A stretch of DNA of 64,000 nt from positions 1 through 64,000 of the forward strand of contig NZ_JFHL01000002.1 of NCBI RefSeq assembly GCF_003664995.1, given 5' to 3'. The position numbers and the translations under genes are program-made. Below, piece after piece: positions 1 to 9,301 of this stretch (positions are counted from its first letter, which is position 1; each line of letters opens with the position of its first letter). The notes under the pieces were generated by a model. It did not search any database, was not told the DNA's origin, and worked only from the letters and a program-made list of their open reading frames with translations. This stretch comes from Mesotoga sp. BH458_6_3_2_1. Lineage in GTDB: Bacteria > Thermotogota > Thermotogae > Petrotogales > Kosmotogaceae.

Positions 1-56
1 AAGTTACAGGTTCGTTTCCTTAACGCCCTTCTTTCAGTGAATACATGCGGATTAAC
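1..56. other. left edge, no gene recognised
   Basis: These bases lie downstream of the M16 peptidase stop on the minus strand. No reading frame long enough to judge and no terminator hairpin is visible, so the next minus-strand gene presumably starts outside the window. Confidence 0.4.
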
Positions 57-1328
57 TCAAATTTTGAAGCTCGCTTCTGAAAGGAATCTTGACTGCTGCT
101 TCTTTTCAGGAAGAAGGAGGGACACATTCCATTTGCCGGCAATATACTTCTTGATCGAAGCATTCACATCATCAATCGTGAGACGGTCAATTCTGGTTAT
201 CAAATCATCTAAAGAATCGGGCTTTCCGCAAATCACCACATCATCCAAGAATCGGCTTAAAGTTAGCAATGTTCCTTCGGTAGACATCAACAGCTTTCCT
301 CGAGCCCTTTCCTTTCCATAAGTGAACTGGGCCTCAGTTACTCCACGATTGATAAGGGTGCCCATTTCCTTTTTCAGAGAATCTACGAGGTTATCGAGAT
401 TCTTTGGACTGGTGGTGGCATTTATCATGAATGCGCCGGAATCTGCGTATGAAACGAATTCCGAGTTGATATTGTATACCATTCCAAGTTCTTCTCGAAT
501 ATTGTGAAAGAGTATGGAACTCATTCCGCTTCCGAAAAGAGTGTTGAAAATCTTAAATGCATCGAAGTCATCTTTGCACCTTCTACCAGGCGCGTCTCTT
601 GTCAGAAGAATATGAACTTGCTGGAGGTCCTTTCGTTTTTCCACGATCCACAAGGGATCTTTCGAAATCACCGGAGATTTAGGAGTGATTGTGGACTCAT
701 TTTTCTTCATCGATAGAAGTTTTTCTCCAGCGTTCTTCAGTAAGTCTGTCCCGTAATTCCCAGAGACAGCGAAAACAGCGTTGTTTGCCACATATGTGTG
801 GCCGTAGAAGTCGGCTACATTGTTTCTCTGTAGACCTTGCACGGTATTGTGATAGCCCAGAATAGGTCTTCCGAAATCCCGATCCCACACTTTTTCAATA
901 GTCATGTCGTATATTCTGTCGTATGGGTCGTCTTCTGCAGAGGCTATTTCCTCGAGAATTACACCTCTTTCGAGATCCAGGGACGCTTCATCGAAACGAG
1001 GCGAAGTGATCAAATCAAAGAGGATCTCCATAGCTTCCAGAGCATATGTGTCAGGGACCTTTGCATAATATACCGTAGAGACTCTCCCAGTGTATGCGTT
1101 GAGGCTACCACCAATTCTCTCTATCGGTTCCTTGATTTCGAATGCATTTCTTCTGAGAGTTCCCTTGAATAGAGCATGCTCTATGAAATGAGAAACTCCG
1201 CTGATGACATCATCTTCATCAGCGGAACCTACCTTCATGGCGAAAGCCATTGAAACGGTTCTTGTCTCTTGCTTTCGCTCTCCAATAATTACTGCACCGT
1301 TTGGCAGTTCAATATATTGATTATTCAT
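57..1328 (-). CDS. M16 family zinc metallopeptidase (processing-peptidase-like)
   Basis: Predicted zinc peptidase of the pitrilysin/mitochondrial processing peptidase family (M16B), about 423 residues, the usual length for the single-chain bacterial type. The inverted zinc motif HFIEH lies at about residues 47-51, inside the typical context of a conserved glycine and serine before it and ALFKG after it. A downstream acidic stretch (VILEEIASAEDDP, around 120) supplies the expected distal glutamate. The second half holds the degenerate M16 repeat. There is no signal peptide, so it is probably cytoplasmic. I chose the ATG at 1328; a GTG one codon earlier (1331) is equally in frame. It follows pnp by only a few bases, a pairing seen in many bacteria, so it is probably co-transcribed with pnp. 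The substrate is unknown. Confidence 0.9.
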   Translation of the reverse strand: MNNQYIELPNGAVIIGERKQETRTVSMAFAMKVGSADEDDVISGVSHFIEHALFKGTLRRNAFEIKEPIERIGGSLNAYTGRVSTVYYAKVPDTYALEAMEILFDLITSPRFDEASLDLERGVILEEIASAEDDPYDRIYDMTIEKVWDRDFGRPILGYHNTVQGLQRNNVADFYGHTYVANNAVFAVSGNYGTDLLKNAGEKLLSMKKNESTITPKSPVISKDPLWIVEKRKDLQQVHILLTRDAPGRRCKDDFDAFKIFNTLFGSGMSSILFHNIREELGMVYNINSEFVSYADSGAFMINATTSPKNLDNLVDSLKKEMGTLINRGVTEAQFTYGKERARGKLLMSTEGTLLTLSRFLDDVVICGKPDSLDDLITRIDRLTIDDVNASIKKYIAGKWNVSLLLPEKKQQSRFLSEASFKI

Positions 1329-1334
1329 CACTAC

Positions 1335-3518
1335 CTACTTTCTATTTCTATCTCCTCGATTTCTATCATTTCTTGGAAAGGGCTTTCTAGTGTCTCTTCT
1401 CTTTTCCTCAGTCACTTCCACGCCTTCGAGCTTGAGACTTATCTTGCCCATCTGGTCTGTTCCGGCGATTTCAACAGCAATCATGTCTCCGACCTTATGG
1501 GCTTTCAAGAAGTCCTTACCGTCTGCGCCCATCTTGGAGATGTGAAGAAGGCCTGTCTTTCCAGGTGCGATCTCTACAAAGAAGCCATAGGCTTCGGCCC
1601 TGGTGATCTTTCCTTCGAAAAGCTGTCCCGGTTTGACTTCGGAAATTATCGCATCTATTACCTTTTCGAGTTGATCTAGCTTTTCTCTGTTGCTTCCAAC
1701 GATCTTAGCCTGAGACTTCTCGTCATCAATGAATATTGTAGAGTCATAATCGCTTGAAAGCCTCTTAATGACCTTTCCTCCGGGGCCAATGATTTCTCCG
1801 ATCTTCTCATATGGAAGATTGATCGTCCTGATAATTGGTGCGTAATCGGAGACGTATTCTCTCGGTACAGGAACGACTTCATACATGAGTTCGAGTATCT
1901 TGAGCCTGGCGGTTTTTGCCTGTTCAAGCGCCTTTGTCATTATTTCGCTGGATACACCCGCGACTTTGACATCCATCTGGAAGGCAGTAATCCCATCTCG
2001 CGTCCCTGTAACCTTGAAATCCATGTCACCCATGTGATCTTCATTTCCAAGAATGTCCGTCAAAACAACCGTTTTCTGAGGTTCCTGAATCATACCCATT
2101 GCAACGCCCGCGACATGTTTTTCCATAGGAACGCCGGCAGCCATCAGAGCCAATGACCCGGAGCAAACAGTCGCCATTGAAGAGGATCCGTTTGATTCCA
2201 GAACCTCGGAGACCACTCTGATAGTGTATGGGAAAGACTCACCTTTGGGAACGATGTTCTTCAGTGATCTCTCTGCAAGATGTCCGTGCCCTATCTCCCT
2301 TCGACCGGGACCTCTCAGTCTCTTGACTTCCCCAGTGCTGAATGGAGGGAAGTTGTAGTGGAGCATGAATGACTTTGAACCTTCCTCAAACATAGTATCC
2401 ACAATCTGCTCGTCCATTGTCGCACCAAGAGTTACTATACCCAGACTCTGGGTCTCTCCACGCGTAAATAGAGCGGATCCGTGGGCTCTGGGAAGAAGGT
2501 CGAGTTCGATGTTGATCGGCCGAATCTCGTCGTGCTTTCTTCCATCCATCCTCACGTCATTTTCGATAACTCGCTTTCTCATAACTTCTTTCTCTATGTC
2601 GTGAAAGAGATCTTTCACAAAACCAGTATTCGCTTCGATCTCTTCTTCAGACCAAGTTTCCTTTGCCTTCTCGGTGAAGAGTTCGATCATCTCGTCTCTA
2701 TATGTCTTTAGAGCCCTGTCTTTGTTTTTCTTACCTGGAGTTAGCATAATCTCAGCAAGCTTATCTCTGTCTACCATTGCATTGAATGGTTCGAGGAAAC
2801 CCTCGGGAGCGACTGGGATTTCTGCTACCCACTTTTCTACCGCGAACTCGCTTATGATTTCCTTCTGGAAGGCAACGAGAGACTTAATTGCTTCATGAGC
2901 AGCTTCTAAAGCTCCAATCATAACTTTTTCGGAGACTTCTTTTGCCTCTCCTTCAACCATCGCAACTGCGTTCTCGGTTCCTGCGACTACTATATCGAGT
3001 TCTGATCTGTCGAGTTCTTCCGCTGAGGGGAAGATAACATATTTTCCATCAACGTACCCAACCTGAACTCCGGCAACAATTCCTTCAAAGGGAATAGGCG
3101 AAATATTCAGTGCAAGCGAAGAGCTCGTTATTCCCCAAATGTCGGGTGGATTGTCCGGATCGGCCGAGAGAACGGTTATGATGACCTGTATCTCGTTTCT
3201 CATTCCATCAGGGAAGAGAGGTCGGATAGGCCTGTCAATTATTCGAGCGGAGAGAACCGCGTTGTCACTCGGTCTGCTCTCTCTTTTCAGAAATCCCCCA
3301 GGAATTTTTCCGGCGGCGTAGAACTTTTCCTGATATTCAACAGTTAGCGGTAAAAAGTCAGTTCCAGGCATTGCCTTTTCATTTCCATTTACTGTAGTAA
3401 GCAAGACTGAATCGGCATATTTGAGAAGTACAGCTCCATCAGCCTGTTTGGCCATTTTCCCGTTTTCTATGACGAGTTTCTGGCCGAAGAATTCCCTTTC
3501 CCATCTCTTGTAACTCAC
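1335..3518 (-). CDS. pnp: polyribonucleotide nucleotidyltransferase (PNPase)
   Basis: 3'-to-5' phosphorolytic exoribonuclease that degrades mRNA using phosphate and can run in reverse to add tails. At 727 residues it has the full bacterial architecture: a first RNase PH domain (about 1-145), an all-helical linker, a second and catalytic RNase PH domain (about 310-540), a KH domain with the motif IIGPGGKVI (about 575), an S1 domain (about 625-695) and a basic tail rich in Arg and Asn. It starts at a GTG behind AGAGGTG. Upstream lie the rpsO terminator and a good promoter (TTGCGT, 17 bases, TATAAT), so pnp can be expressed separately from rpsO although the rpsO-pnp order is the classical one. 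Confidence 0.98.
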   Translation of the reverse strand: MSYKRWEREFFGQKLVIENGKMAKQADGAVLLKYADSVLLTTVNGNEKAMPGTDFLPLTVEYQEKFYAAGKIPGGFLKRESRPSDNAVLSARIIDRPIRPLFPDGMRNEIQVIITVLSADPDNPPDIWGITSSSLALNISPIPFEGIVAGVQVGYVDGKYVIFPSAEELDRSELDIVVAGTENAVAMVEGEAKEVSEKVMIGALEAAHEAIKSLVAFQKEIISEFAVEKWVAEIPVAPEGFLEPFNAMVDRDKLAEIMLTPGKKNKDRALKTYRDEMIELFTEKAKETWSEEEIEANTGFVKDLFHDIEKEVMRKRVIENDVRMDGRKHDEIRPINIELDLLPRAHGSALFTRGETQSLGIVTLGATMDEQIVDTMFEEGSKSFMLHYNFPPFSTGEVKRLRGPGRREIGHGHLAERSLKNIVPKGESFPYTIRVVSEVLESNGSSSMATVCSGSLALMAAGVPMEKHVAGVAMGMIQEPQKTVVLTDILGNEDHMGDMDFKVTGTRDGITAFQMDVKVAGVSSEIMTKALEQAKTARLKILELMYEVVPVPREYVSDYAPIIRTINLPYEKIGEIIGPGGKVIKRLSSDYDSTIFIDDEKSQAKIVGSNREKLDQLEKVIDAIISEVKPGQLFEGKITRAEAYGFFVEIAPGKTGLLHISKMGADGKDFLKAHKVGDMIAVEIAGTDQMGKISLKLEGVEVTEEKRRDTRKPFPRNDRNRGDRNRK

Positions 3519-3552
3519 AATAACACCTCTTTTTCAATTCATCAAATAAACA

Positions 3553-3581
3553 ATTATATCAGCTGTGTGAAATCCACGCAA
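3553..3581 (-). promoter_or_regulatory. sigma-A-type promoter of pnp
   Basis: On the minus strand TTGCGT (3576-3581) and TATAAT (3553-3558) are 17 bases apart, and the -10 is preceded by TG in extended form (TGATATAAT). The -35 box overlaps the U-run of the rpsO terminator, so the two signals are interleaved. The predicted leader is about 30 bases. Confidence 0.6.
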
Positions 3582-3604
3582 AAAAGGAGCGGTATCCCGC
3601 TCCC
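3580..3604 (-). terminator. rho-independent terminator of rpsO
   Basis: The minus strand reads GGAGCGG, a four-base loop, CCGCTCC, then six T. It lies 17 bases after the rpsO stop codon. Confidence 0.85.
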
Positions 3605-3620
3605 GGTGATTTCTACTCTA

Positions 3621-3881
3621 TCAACCTCTCAGCCCGAGTTTGCTTATCAGTTCTAGATATACTTCAGGCTTCTTGGTCTTTATGTATCTCAACATCTTTC
3701 TTCGTCTTCCGACCAGCTTGAGAAGTCCTCTTCTGGTATGAAAATCCTTTGGATGCTTCTTAAGATGCTCGGTGAGATGTCTGATTCTCGCAGTCAATAT
3801 GGCAATCTGTACTTCGGTTGAACCGGAGTCGTTTTCGTGAATCTGAAACTCCTTGACCAATTCTTGTCTGTTGACTTCCAT
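3621..3881 (-). CDS. rpsO: 30S ribosomal protein S15
   Basis: S15 binds the 16S rRNA central domain and helps form bridge B4 to the large subunit. At 86 residues it is close to the family length of about 88. It has the conserved stretches [38 protein letters not shown] and [12 protein letters not shown]. The start ATG at 3881 lies behind AGGAGG. It has its own terminator and sits directly upstream of pnp, as in most bacteria. Confidence 0.98.
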   Translation of the reverse strand: MEVNRQELVKEFQIHENDSGSTEVQIAILTARIRHLTEHLKKHPKDFHTRRGLLKLVGRRRKMLRYIKTKKPEVYLELISKLGLRG

Positions 3882-3963
3882 GTATCTGCCTCCTAATATA
3901 ATCCTCTATCCAGGAATGGGCTACACCTCAAACCGAGAATAGGGCAAGGCAATTCTAAACCGT

Positions 3964-4845
3964 TCAGTCTTTCTTGTCAACTCCACCGAGAAAATCGGCC
4001 ACCATCTTCTTGGCGGTGTGAGTTATCGCTATTCCGCCTCTGGCTGTTTCTTTCAGTTCTTCGGGCAATCTTCTTCCAACTCTTCCAAGCGAGTCTGCCA
4101 CTTCCTCAAAGGGTATAGCCGATTTTATTCCGGCAAGGGCGAGCTCCGCTGCCGTGAAGGCGATCGATACTCCGAAAGCATTTCTTTTTACACAGGGGAT
4201 CTCGACGAAGCCACCTACGGGGTCACAGACAAGACCCATCAAAGATTTAAGAGCAAGCGCCGGAGCGTTTTCCAGTGCATCGTACTCTTCGGGGTGCGTT
4301 GCATAGATTATCGCTACAGAGGCCATTGCAGTGGCAGTACCCACTTCTGCCTGACAACCAGACATTGCTCCGGAAATGGAAGCCCTTCTTTTGATCCTTT
4401 CTCCAACTGCTCCGGAAACGAGCAAAGCATTCCCAAGGGTGTCAAGATCAATACCCAGATTCATATGAAGTGAGAGCAGTGCTCCTGGAACGACTCCACA
4501 GGCGCCCGCTGTTGGGCAAGCGACGATCTTTCCCATGCTTGCATTGTGTTCTGACATTGAAAGAGCAATGCTTACTCCCGAGAAAACCAGCGGACTAAGA
4601 AATTCGGGCGTGTGACTCCTTGCCTTTGCATCATTATCTCCAACCCATCCAGTGAGAGATTTCTCCGGTCTTTCCAATCTGCTCTGGTAGGAACTCAACA
4701 TTTCTCTCACTAGTCCTCTAGAGGTCTCTTCGGCAACTTTGGGATCATTTCCTGTGTTCATCATGTACCAGTCAGACACCACTTTATGCAGAGCTGTCGT
4801 GGTGTCCCTTGCAGTCTTCACAAGATCTTCGAACTTCATTATCAT
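3964..4845 (-). CDS. sdaAA: L-serine ammonia-lyase, iron-sulfur-dependent, alpha subunit
   Basis: Alpha subunit of the two-chain, oxygen-sensitive [4Fe-4S] L-serine dehydratase, which converts L-serine to pyruvate and ammonia. At 293 residues it matches the family. The cluster cysteines are visible in CPTAGACGVVPG (about residue 110), SGCQAEVGTA (about 160) and CDPVGGFVEIPC (about 210-220). The ATG at 4845 overlaps the sdaAB stop codon (ATGA), implying translational coupling; a second in-frame ATG lies two codons later. Together with sdaAB it makes a complete enzyme feeding serine carbon into pyruvate. Confidence 0.95.
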   Translation of the reverse strand: MIMKFEDLVKTARDTTTALHKVVSDWYMMNTGNDPKVAEETSRGLVREMLSSYQSRLERPEKSLTGWVGDNDAKARSHTPEFLSPLVFSGVSIALSMSEHNASMGKIVACPTAGACGVVPGALLSLHMNLGIDLDTLGNALLVSGAVGERIKRRASISGAMSGCQAEVGTATAMASVAIIYATHPEEYDALENAPALALKSLMGLVCDPVGGFVEIPCVKRNAFGVSIAFTAAELALAGIKSAIPFEEVADSLGRVGRRLPEELKETARGGIAITHTAKKMVADFLGGVDKKD

Positions 4846-5510
4846 ATTGACGAATCCAGCCTTTCAAGATAGGATACTTTCTTGACTACCTGCAGCCTTT
4901 TGATCGCACTTAGCAAGCTTTCGCCTGGTTCATTATCGAGTTCAACGACACAAAGGGCCTCTCTTCTGAAAGGATCAACCCTTGAGAGGAAGAGGTTGCT
5001 GATGTTCATATCGCTTGAAGAAATCTCTCCTACTATCTGGGAGAGTGCCCCGGGGATGTCAGAGTTCAAGATCACGAAGGAAGGGTATTTACCAGAGACG
5101 TCTGTATCAAAATCATTTATTGAAGTGATCCTTATCGAACCACCGCCGATCGAGGCACCGGTCATGCTGAGAAATAGCTCTCCGGTGTTTCCGTTGATTC
5201 TAACAGTATTTGGGTGAAGATCTCCCATATCTTCTTCCTCGAATGTAAAATATATGCCCTTTTCTTTGGCTATTCGGAAAGATTCTCTTAGCTTTGGATC
5301 TGCTTCCTTTATTCCCATTATCCCGCCTATGAGTGCCCTGTCAGTCCCGTGACCTCTAAAGGTTGCGAAGAGGGGGGCATTCAAAGTGAATCTAACTTCA
5401 CTGGGTACTCCAGAAAATAGGGATCGAAAGGCTCTGCCGAGCCTTGCCATCCCCGCTGTATGGGAACTAGATGGTCCAACAATTGCAGGCCCAATTATGT
5501 CCAGCAACAT
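4842..5510 (-). CDS. sdaAB: L-serine ammonia-lyase, iron-sulfur-dependent, beta subunit
   Basis: Beta subunit of the same serine dehydratase, about 222 residues. The N-terminal half has the family motif GPAIVGPSSSHTAGM. The C-terminal ACT domain (about 145-220, FVILNSDIPGALSQIVGEI) probably senses amino acid. I start it at the ATG at 5510, which has GGAGG six bases upstream and begins exactly at the conserved MLLDIIGPAIVGPSSSH; an in-frame ATG at 5540 lies inside the eno terminator hairpin and is rejected. It overlaps sdaAA by four bases. Confidence 0.95.
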   Translation of the reverse strand: MLLDIIGPAIVGPSSSHTAGMARLGRAFRSLFSGVPSEVRFTLNAPLFATFRGHGTDRALIGGIMGIKEADPKLRESFRIAKEKGIYFTFEEEDMGDLHPNTVRINGNTGELFLSMTGASIGGGSIRITSINDFDTDVSGKYPSFVILNSDIPGALSQIVGEISSSDMNISNLFLSRVDPFRREALCVVELDNEPGESLLSAIKRLQVVKKVSYLERLDSSI

Positions 5511-5520
5511 TGCATGCCTC

Positions 5521-5554
5521 CAATTAAAACGCGGAACCATTACGGTTCCGCGTT
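5521..5554 (-). terminator. terminator after eno, immediately upstream of sdaAB
   Basis: An 11-bp perfect stem (5528-5538 with 5544-5554) with a five-base loop, followed on the minus strand by TTTAATT. It ends transcription after eno and lies just 5' of the sdaAB ribosome binding site, so it could also act as an attenuating structure for sdaAB-sdaAA. No clear promoter separates the two. Confidence 0.75.
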
Positions 5555-5568
5555 ACAATACAGATTAC

Positions 5569-6852
5569 TTAAAGATTATAGAAAGAGGCCGTTCCTTTGA
5601 ACTCGGCCTGTTCTCCAAGCTCCTCTTCAATTCTTAGAAGCTCGTTGTATTTGGCAATTCTGTCTGTTCTTGATGCAGAACCGGTCTTTATCATCCCGGT
5701 GTTAGCGGCGACGGCAAGATGAGATATAAAAGTATCTTCGGTCTCTCCCGATCTGTGGGAAATAACACAAGTCATCCCGTGCTTTTGTGCATATTCGATT
5801 GTGTCAAGCGTCTCTGTAACCGATCCTATTTGATTCAACTTTATTAGGATTGAATTGGACGCTTTCTCTTCCACTCCTCGCGCCAGTCGCTTGATGTTTG
5901 TCACGAAGAGGTCGTCTCCAACAATCTGAATAGTGTCTCCCATCTCTCTCGTGAACTTTGCAAAGTTTTCCCAGTCCTCTTCGGCAAAGGGATCTTCAAT
6001 CGAGATTATCGGATACCTCTTTGTAAGATTTGTATAGTATTCGATAAGCTGATCGGGTGTCAGTTCATTTCCGTCTACACTGTATAGACCTCTTTCTTCA
6101 CTGTAAAACTCATTTGCCGCGCAGTCGAGAGCTATCATTATCTCTTCGCCTGCTTTGTAACCGGCCGCGTCAATTGCGTTGATTATGTATTTCAGCGCAG
6201 CTTCGTTGTTCTCAAAACTTGGAGCAAATCCTCCTTCATCGCCTACAGCCGTCACGTGGCCGTTATCCTTAAGTATCTTCTTCAGATTGTGGAAGACCTC
6301 GACTCCAGCCCTGAGGGCATCCTTGAAATGATCGAACCCTGCAGGGACTATCATGAATTCCTGAATGTCCAGGTTGTTGTCGGCATGTTTGCCGCCGTTT
6401 ACGATGTTCATGAATGGGACAGGGAGGGTCTTAGAATTGACTCCACCAAGATACTTGTATAGCGGCGTGTCGATACTGTCAGCTGCAGCTCTTGCAACAG
6501 CCATGGAGACTGCAAGAATGGCGTTTGCTCCAAGTTTATCTTTGTTCTCGGTTCCATCGAGTTCGAGAAGAGCTGCGTCAAGACCCGTCTGGTCAAAGCC
6601 ATTCATTCCGATAATCTCCGGGGCGATTATTTCGTTAATATTTTCAACTGCCTTAAGCGTTCCCTTTCCGAGGTATCTCTTCTTATCTCCGTCTCTGAGC
6701 TCAAGGGCCTCAAACTTGCCTGTTGATGCACCCGAAGGGACAATCGCTCTTCCGTGGCCTCCATCATCCAGCCAGACTTCGGCTTCAACCGTTGGAGTTC
6801 CCCGAGAATCTAGAACCTCCCTAGCTACTAGATCAACAATCTGAGCGTACAT
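5569..6852 (-). CDS. eno: enolase (phosphopyruvate hydratase)
   Basis: Glycolytic enzyme converting 2-phosphoglycerate to phosphoenolpyruvate; magnesium-dependent. At 427 residues it matches bacterial enolases. Key motifs seen are [14 protein letters not shown] at the N-terminus, [33 protein letters not shown] with the catalytic Glu, [12 protein letters not shown] and DDLFVTN with metal ligands, and [17 protein letters not shown] near the end. I start it at the ATG at 6852 ([18 protein letters not shown]) behind GGAGG; the in-frame extension to 6903 would add a non-conserved 17 residues overlapping the end of pyrH. It lies 13 bases after pyrH. Confidence 0.98.
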   Translation of the reverse strand: MYAQIVDLVAREVLDSRGTPTVEAEVWLDDGGHGRAIVPSGASTGKFEALELRDGDKKRYLGKGTLKAVENINEIIAPEIIGMNGFDQTGLDAALLELDGTENKDKLGANAILAVSMAVARAAADSIDTPLYKYLGGVNSKTLPVPFMNIVNGGKHADNNLDIQEFMIVPAGFDHFKDALRAGVEVFHNLKKILKDNGHVTAVGDEGGFAPSFENNEAALKYIINAIDAAGYKAGEEIMIALDCAANEFYSEERGLYSVDGNELTPDQLIEYYTNLTKRYPIISIEDPFAEEDWENFAKFTREMGDTIQIVGDDLFVTNIKRLARGVEEKASNSILIKLNQIGSVTETLDTIEYAQKHGMTCVISHRSGETEDTFISHLAVAANTGMIKTGSASRTDRIAKYNELLRIEEELGEQAEFKGTASFYNL

Positions 6853-6865
6853 TTCTCCACCTCCA

Positions 6866-7567
6866 CTAATCAGGTAAAACCACCGTACCTGTTTTCCCGC
6901 CAATTATAGCATCGAATAGATTGCCCTTGCTAAAGAAATCGATAACTCTGACTGGCAGACCGTACCTTTGACAAATCGAAAAGGCTTCTACATCCATGAT
7001 TTCAAATCTGCTCTTGATCGCTTCTGAAAATGTTGTTCTCTCAATTCTTCTGGCGTCTTCATTAGTTTTCGGATCCTTATCATACACTCCGTCAACCTTT
7101 GTCCCCTTAATGAGAACGTCCGCCCCAATTTCCACCGCCCTTACTGCCGCGGCCGTATCCGTTGTGAAAAAAGGCAGGTATGTGCCCCCACCAAATACTA
7201 CAATCTTTCCAGTGTTGAGAGCATCTTCTATTGTATCGTACCTGTGCTCAAGAAGAGACGGAATTCCTGCAATCGAGGAAATTGCTATCGCTTCAAACCC
7301 ATTCATACAGAGAGATTCCTTCAAGTAAAGCGAATTCATTATTGTCCCAAGAATACCCAATTCGTCGGCTCTTGAACTCCTCATTTCGGAAAGCTCGCGA
7401 CCCCTTATTATATTGCCAGCCCCGATAACTATCGCGAGCTGAATCCCCTTTTCAACTACAGGTCGGAGCTCTTCTATGAGGAAACGGGTTCTTTCTGAAG
7501 CGAATCCTCTTTCGCCTTCTCCGCTCAAGACTTCTCCGCTGAGTTTCAAGAGTACTCTACTATACAT
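6866..7567 (-). CDS. pyrH: UMP kinase
   Basis: Hexameric bacterial-type UMP kinase (amino-acid-kinase fold) making UDP from UMP. 233 residues from the ATG at 7567, preceded by GGAGG at five-base spacing; a longer in-frame start at 7579 is less likely. Motifs include RVLLKLSGE at the N-terminus, a glycine-rich [13 protein letters not shown], the [22 protein letters not shown] phosphate-binding region and [13 protein letters not shown]. Gene order tsf-pyrH is the common bacterial one, but frr does not follow: eno comes next. Confidence 0.97.
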   Translation of the reverse strand: MYSRVLLKLSGEVLSGEGERGFASERTRFLIEELRPVVEKGIQLAIVIGAGNIIRGRELSEMRSSRADELGILGTIMNSLYLKESLCMNGFEAIAISSIAGIPSLLEHRYDTIEDALNTGKIVVFGGGTYLPFFTTDTAAAVRAVEIGADVLIKGTKVDGVYDKDPKTNEDARRIERTTFSEAIKSRFEIMDVEAFSICQRYGLPVRVIDFFSKGNLFDAIIGGKTGTVVLPD

Positions 7568-7580
7568 AAGCGCCTCCAAT

Positions 7581-7608
7581 AAAAAAGGTGAGCACTGGGC
7601 TCACCTTT
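7581..7608 (-). terminator. terminator after tsf
   Basis: The minus strand reads GGTGAGC, a five-base loop, GCTCACC, then six T, just after the tsf stop and 5' of the pyrH ribosome binding site. pyrH may be expressed by read-through. Confidence 0.8.
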
Positions 7609-7613
7609 CTAAC

Positions 7614-8219
7614 TCAGTTCTCTGACTCTCCGACTTGCCAGCGGACGAATCTGCTAACTTTGATATTTTCGCCAGTCTTGGCAATCAACTCGATGAGTAA
7701 ATCGTTGATCGTTTTCTCGCTCTCAAATACGTATTCCTGCTCTAGCAGGCAGTTATCTTTATAGAAGCTTTCAAGCTTGCTTTCTACAATTCTTTCGATT
7801 ATGTTTGCAGGCTTACCGCTTTCTTTCATCTGTTCGGCATATATTTCCTTTTCCTTGTCGATTACCTCCTGAGGCACGTGTTCACGGGAGATAAATCGAG
7901 CTCCCATCGCAGCCAGCTGAAGGGCTATCTTGTGGGCAAGTTCTTTGAATTCCTCCATTCTTGCCACGAAGTCTGTTACGCAGTTAAGCTCAAGGAGCAC
8001 TCCTAGCTTGCCATTGTGATGAATATAAGAGTAAACGAGTCCCTCTGCAGTCTCTCTTCCCGAAACCTTATCTGCCTTGAGTATGCCCTTCTTTCTCAGA
8101 TAATCCTTTGCCTGGTCGAAATCGCCATCTGTTTCGACAAGTGCTCTCTTGCAATCCATCATGCCTGCTTGAGTGGCATCACGGAGCTTCTTTACCATAT
8201 CGCTGGTAATATTTGCCAT
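7614..8219 (-). CDS. tsf: translation elongation factor Ts
   Basis: Guanine-nucleotide exchange factor for EF-Tu. At 201 residues it is the short form found in Thermotoga- and Thermus-like lineages rather than the roughly 280-residue E. coli type. The N-terminal UBA-like segment (VKKLRDATQAGMMDCKRALVE) and the core ELNCVTDFVAR motif are clear. The ATG at 8219 follows GGAGGAGG. rpsB, often the upstream partner of tsf, lies about 47 kb away at the other end of the window. Confidence 0.97.
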   Translation of the reverse strand: MANITSDMVKKLRDATQAGMMDCKRALVETDGDFDQAKDYLRKKGILKADKVSGRETAEGLVYSYIHHNGKLGVLLELNCVTDFVARMEEFKELAHKIALQLAAMGARFISREHVPQEVIDKEKEIYAEQMKESGKPANIIERIVESKLESFYKDNCLLEQEYVFESEKTINDLLIELIAKTGENIKVSRFVRWQVGESEN

Positions 8220-8297
8220 CTTATATGTCCTCCTCCACTAAAATTCCAAGAAAAATTATAACTCAGTTGAGCAAATAATAATTTCCGCGATGTTAAG

Positions 8298-8774
8298 TCA
8301 TCTTCCGAGTTTCTTTTTGAACTCTTCACGTACGCAGGGAGGAACCCATTTTGAAATGTCACCCCCGAACGCCGCAATCTCCCTTACCATGGACGAAGAT
8401 ATGAAGGAGTTTGTGGTCTCAGTCATGAGAAAGAGGGTTTCGAGTTCAGGAAGCATTGCTTTGTTCGCATGGGCCATTTGAAGTTCTAACTCGAAGTCAG
8501 ACACAGCCCTAAGTCCACGAATGACTACCTTAACATCGTTCTCTCTGGCAAAGTCAACGAGCAGACCGCTGTGAGTTGTGATCGTAACGTTCCTTAGATG
8601 AGACACTCCGCTTCTAACCATACCAATTCTCTCTTCATGGTTGAAGAAATGTCTCTTATTAACGTTTTCCATAACCAGCACTACAACTTCGTCGAAGATT
8701 TCGCTACATCTTTCGACAAGATCTATGTGTCCATACGTTATGGGATCGAAAGAACCTGGATAAACGGCTTTCAT
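8298..8774 (-). CDS. coaD: phosphopantetheine adenylyltransferase
   Basis: Penultimate step of coenzyme A synthesis: 4'-phosphopantetheine plus ATP gives dephospho-CoA. 158 residues, typical length. The nucleotidyltransferase motif is [18 protein letters not shown] (the TxGH form of HxGH, about residues 5-22), and the second ATP-binding motif [10 protein letters not shown] lies at about 126-135. The conserved [12 protein letters not shown] is also present. It sits downstream of the Rrf2-type regulator and upstream of tsf on the same strand. Confidence 0.97.
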   Translation of the reverse strand: MKAVYPGSFDPITYGHIDLVERCSEIFDEVVVLVMENVNKRHFFNHEERIGMVRSGVSHLRNVTITTHSGLLVDFARENDVKVVIRGLRAVSDFELELQMAHANKAMLPELETLFLMTETTNSFISSSMVREIAAFGGDISKWVPPCVREEFKKKLGR

Positions 8775-8835
8775 CTTAAATAGCGCCTATTCGCCTCGAA
8801 TTGCTTGAGATAGGCACTCCTCCTTTCATAATCTA

Positions 8836-9300
8836 TTACTCTGTATTCTCCGATATTTTGTAAGACCCCGGGGGAGTCTCGCTAATCTTGTCGCCGTATA
8901 TGAGAAGATCTTCAAGCGTCATTGAACCCAATTCCCTCATCATTGCGTTATATAGTCTGAACCATACATACTTTACTGTGCAGTTGGGATCTTCAAGGCA
9001 CTTGCCGTTCTGCTGAAGACAGGCATACGAGTTCATTGGTCGGTCGAGTTTGAGTATCACGTCTCTCAGAAGGATCTCATTGGCTGGTCTTGCCAGACAA
9101 TATCCTCCGTATCTGCCTCTAACTGCCTTTATTATTCCAGCTTGTCTCAACTCTCCGAAGATCTTCTCCAAGAAATCTCTTGGGATCTCATTGCCCTGCA
9201 CGATCTCGACAAGCGAAAGTTTTTCCTTTCCTTCACGGCCCGACTTTGCCATCTTATAAAGCGCTCTTAGCGCGTAACTGCTCTTCAGCGTAAAACCCAT
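8836..9300 (-). CDS. Rrf2-family transcriptional regulator, IscR-like with Fe-S cysteines
   Basis: Predicted dimeric winged-helix repressor/activator, 154 residues. The N-terminal helix-turn-helix region shows SYALRALYKMAK, IPRDFLEKIFGELRQAGIIKAVRGRYGGYCLAR, which is typical of the family. The dimer region carries CLQQNGKCLEDPNC (about residues 93-106), three cysteines in the loop that binds an Fe-S cluster in IscR and RsrR, so an iron-sulfur or redox sensing role is likely (inference). The gene starts two bases before the ftsY stop and may share its transcript. No isc/suf genes are adjacent, so the targets cannot be named. Confidence 0.88.
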   Translation of the reverse strand: MGFTLKSSYALRALYKMAKSGREGKEKLSLVEIVQGNEIPRDFLEKIFGELRQAGIIKAVRGRYGGYCLARPANEILLRDVILKLDRPMNSYACLQQNGKCLEDPNCTVKYVWFRLYNAMMRELGSMTLEDLLIYGDKISETPPGSYKISENTE

Positions 9301-9301
9301 T

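Noticed and set aside
4018-4473. 151-codon plus-strand frame opposite sdaAA
   Set aside because: Antisense shadow of a highly conserved enzyme gene.
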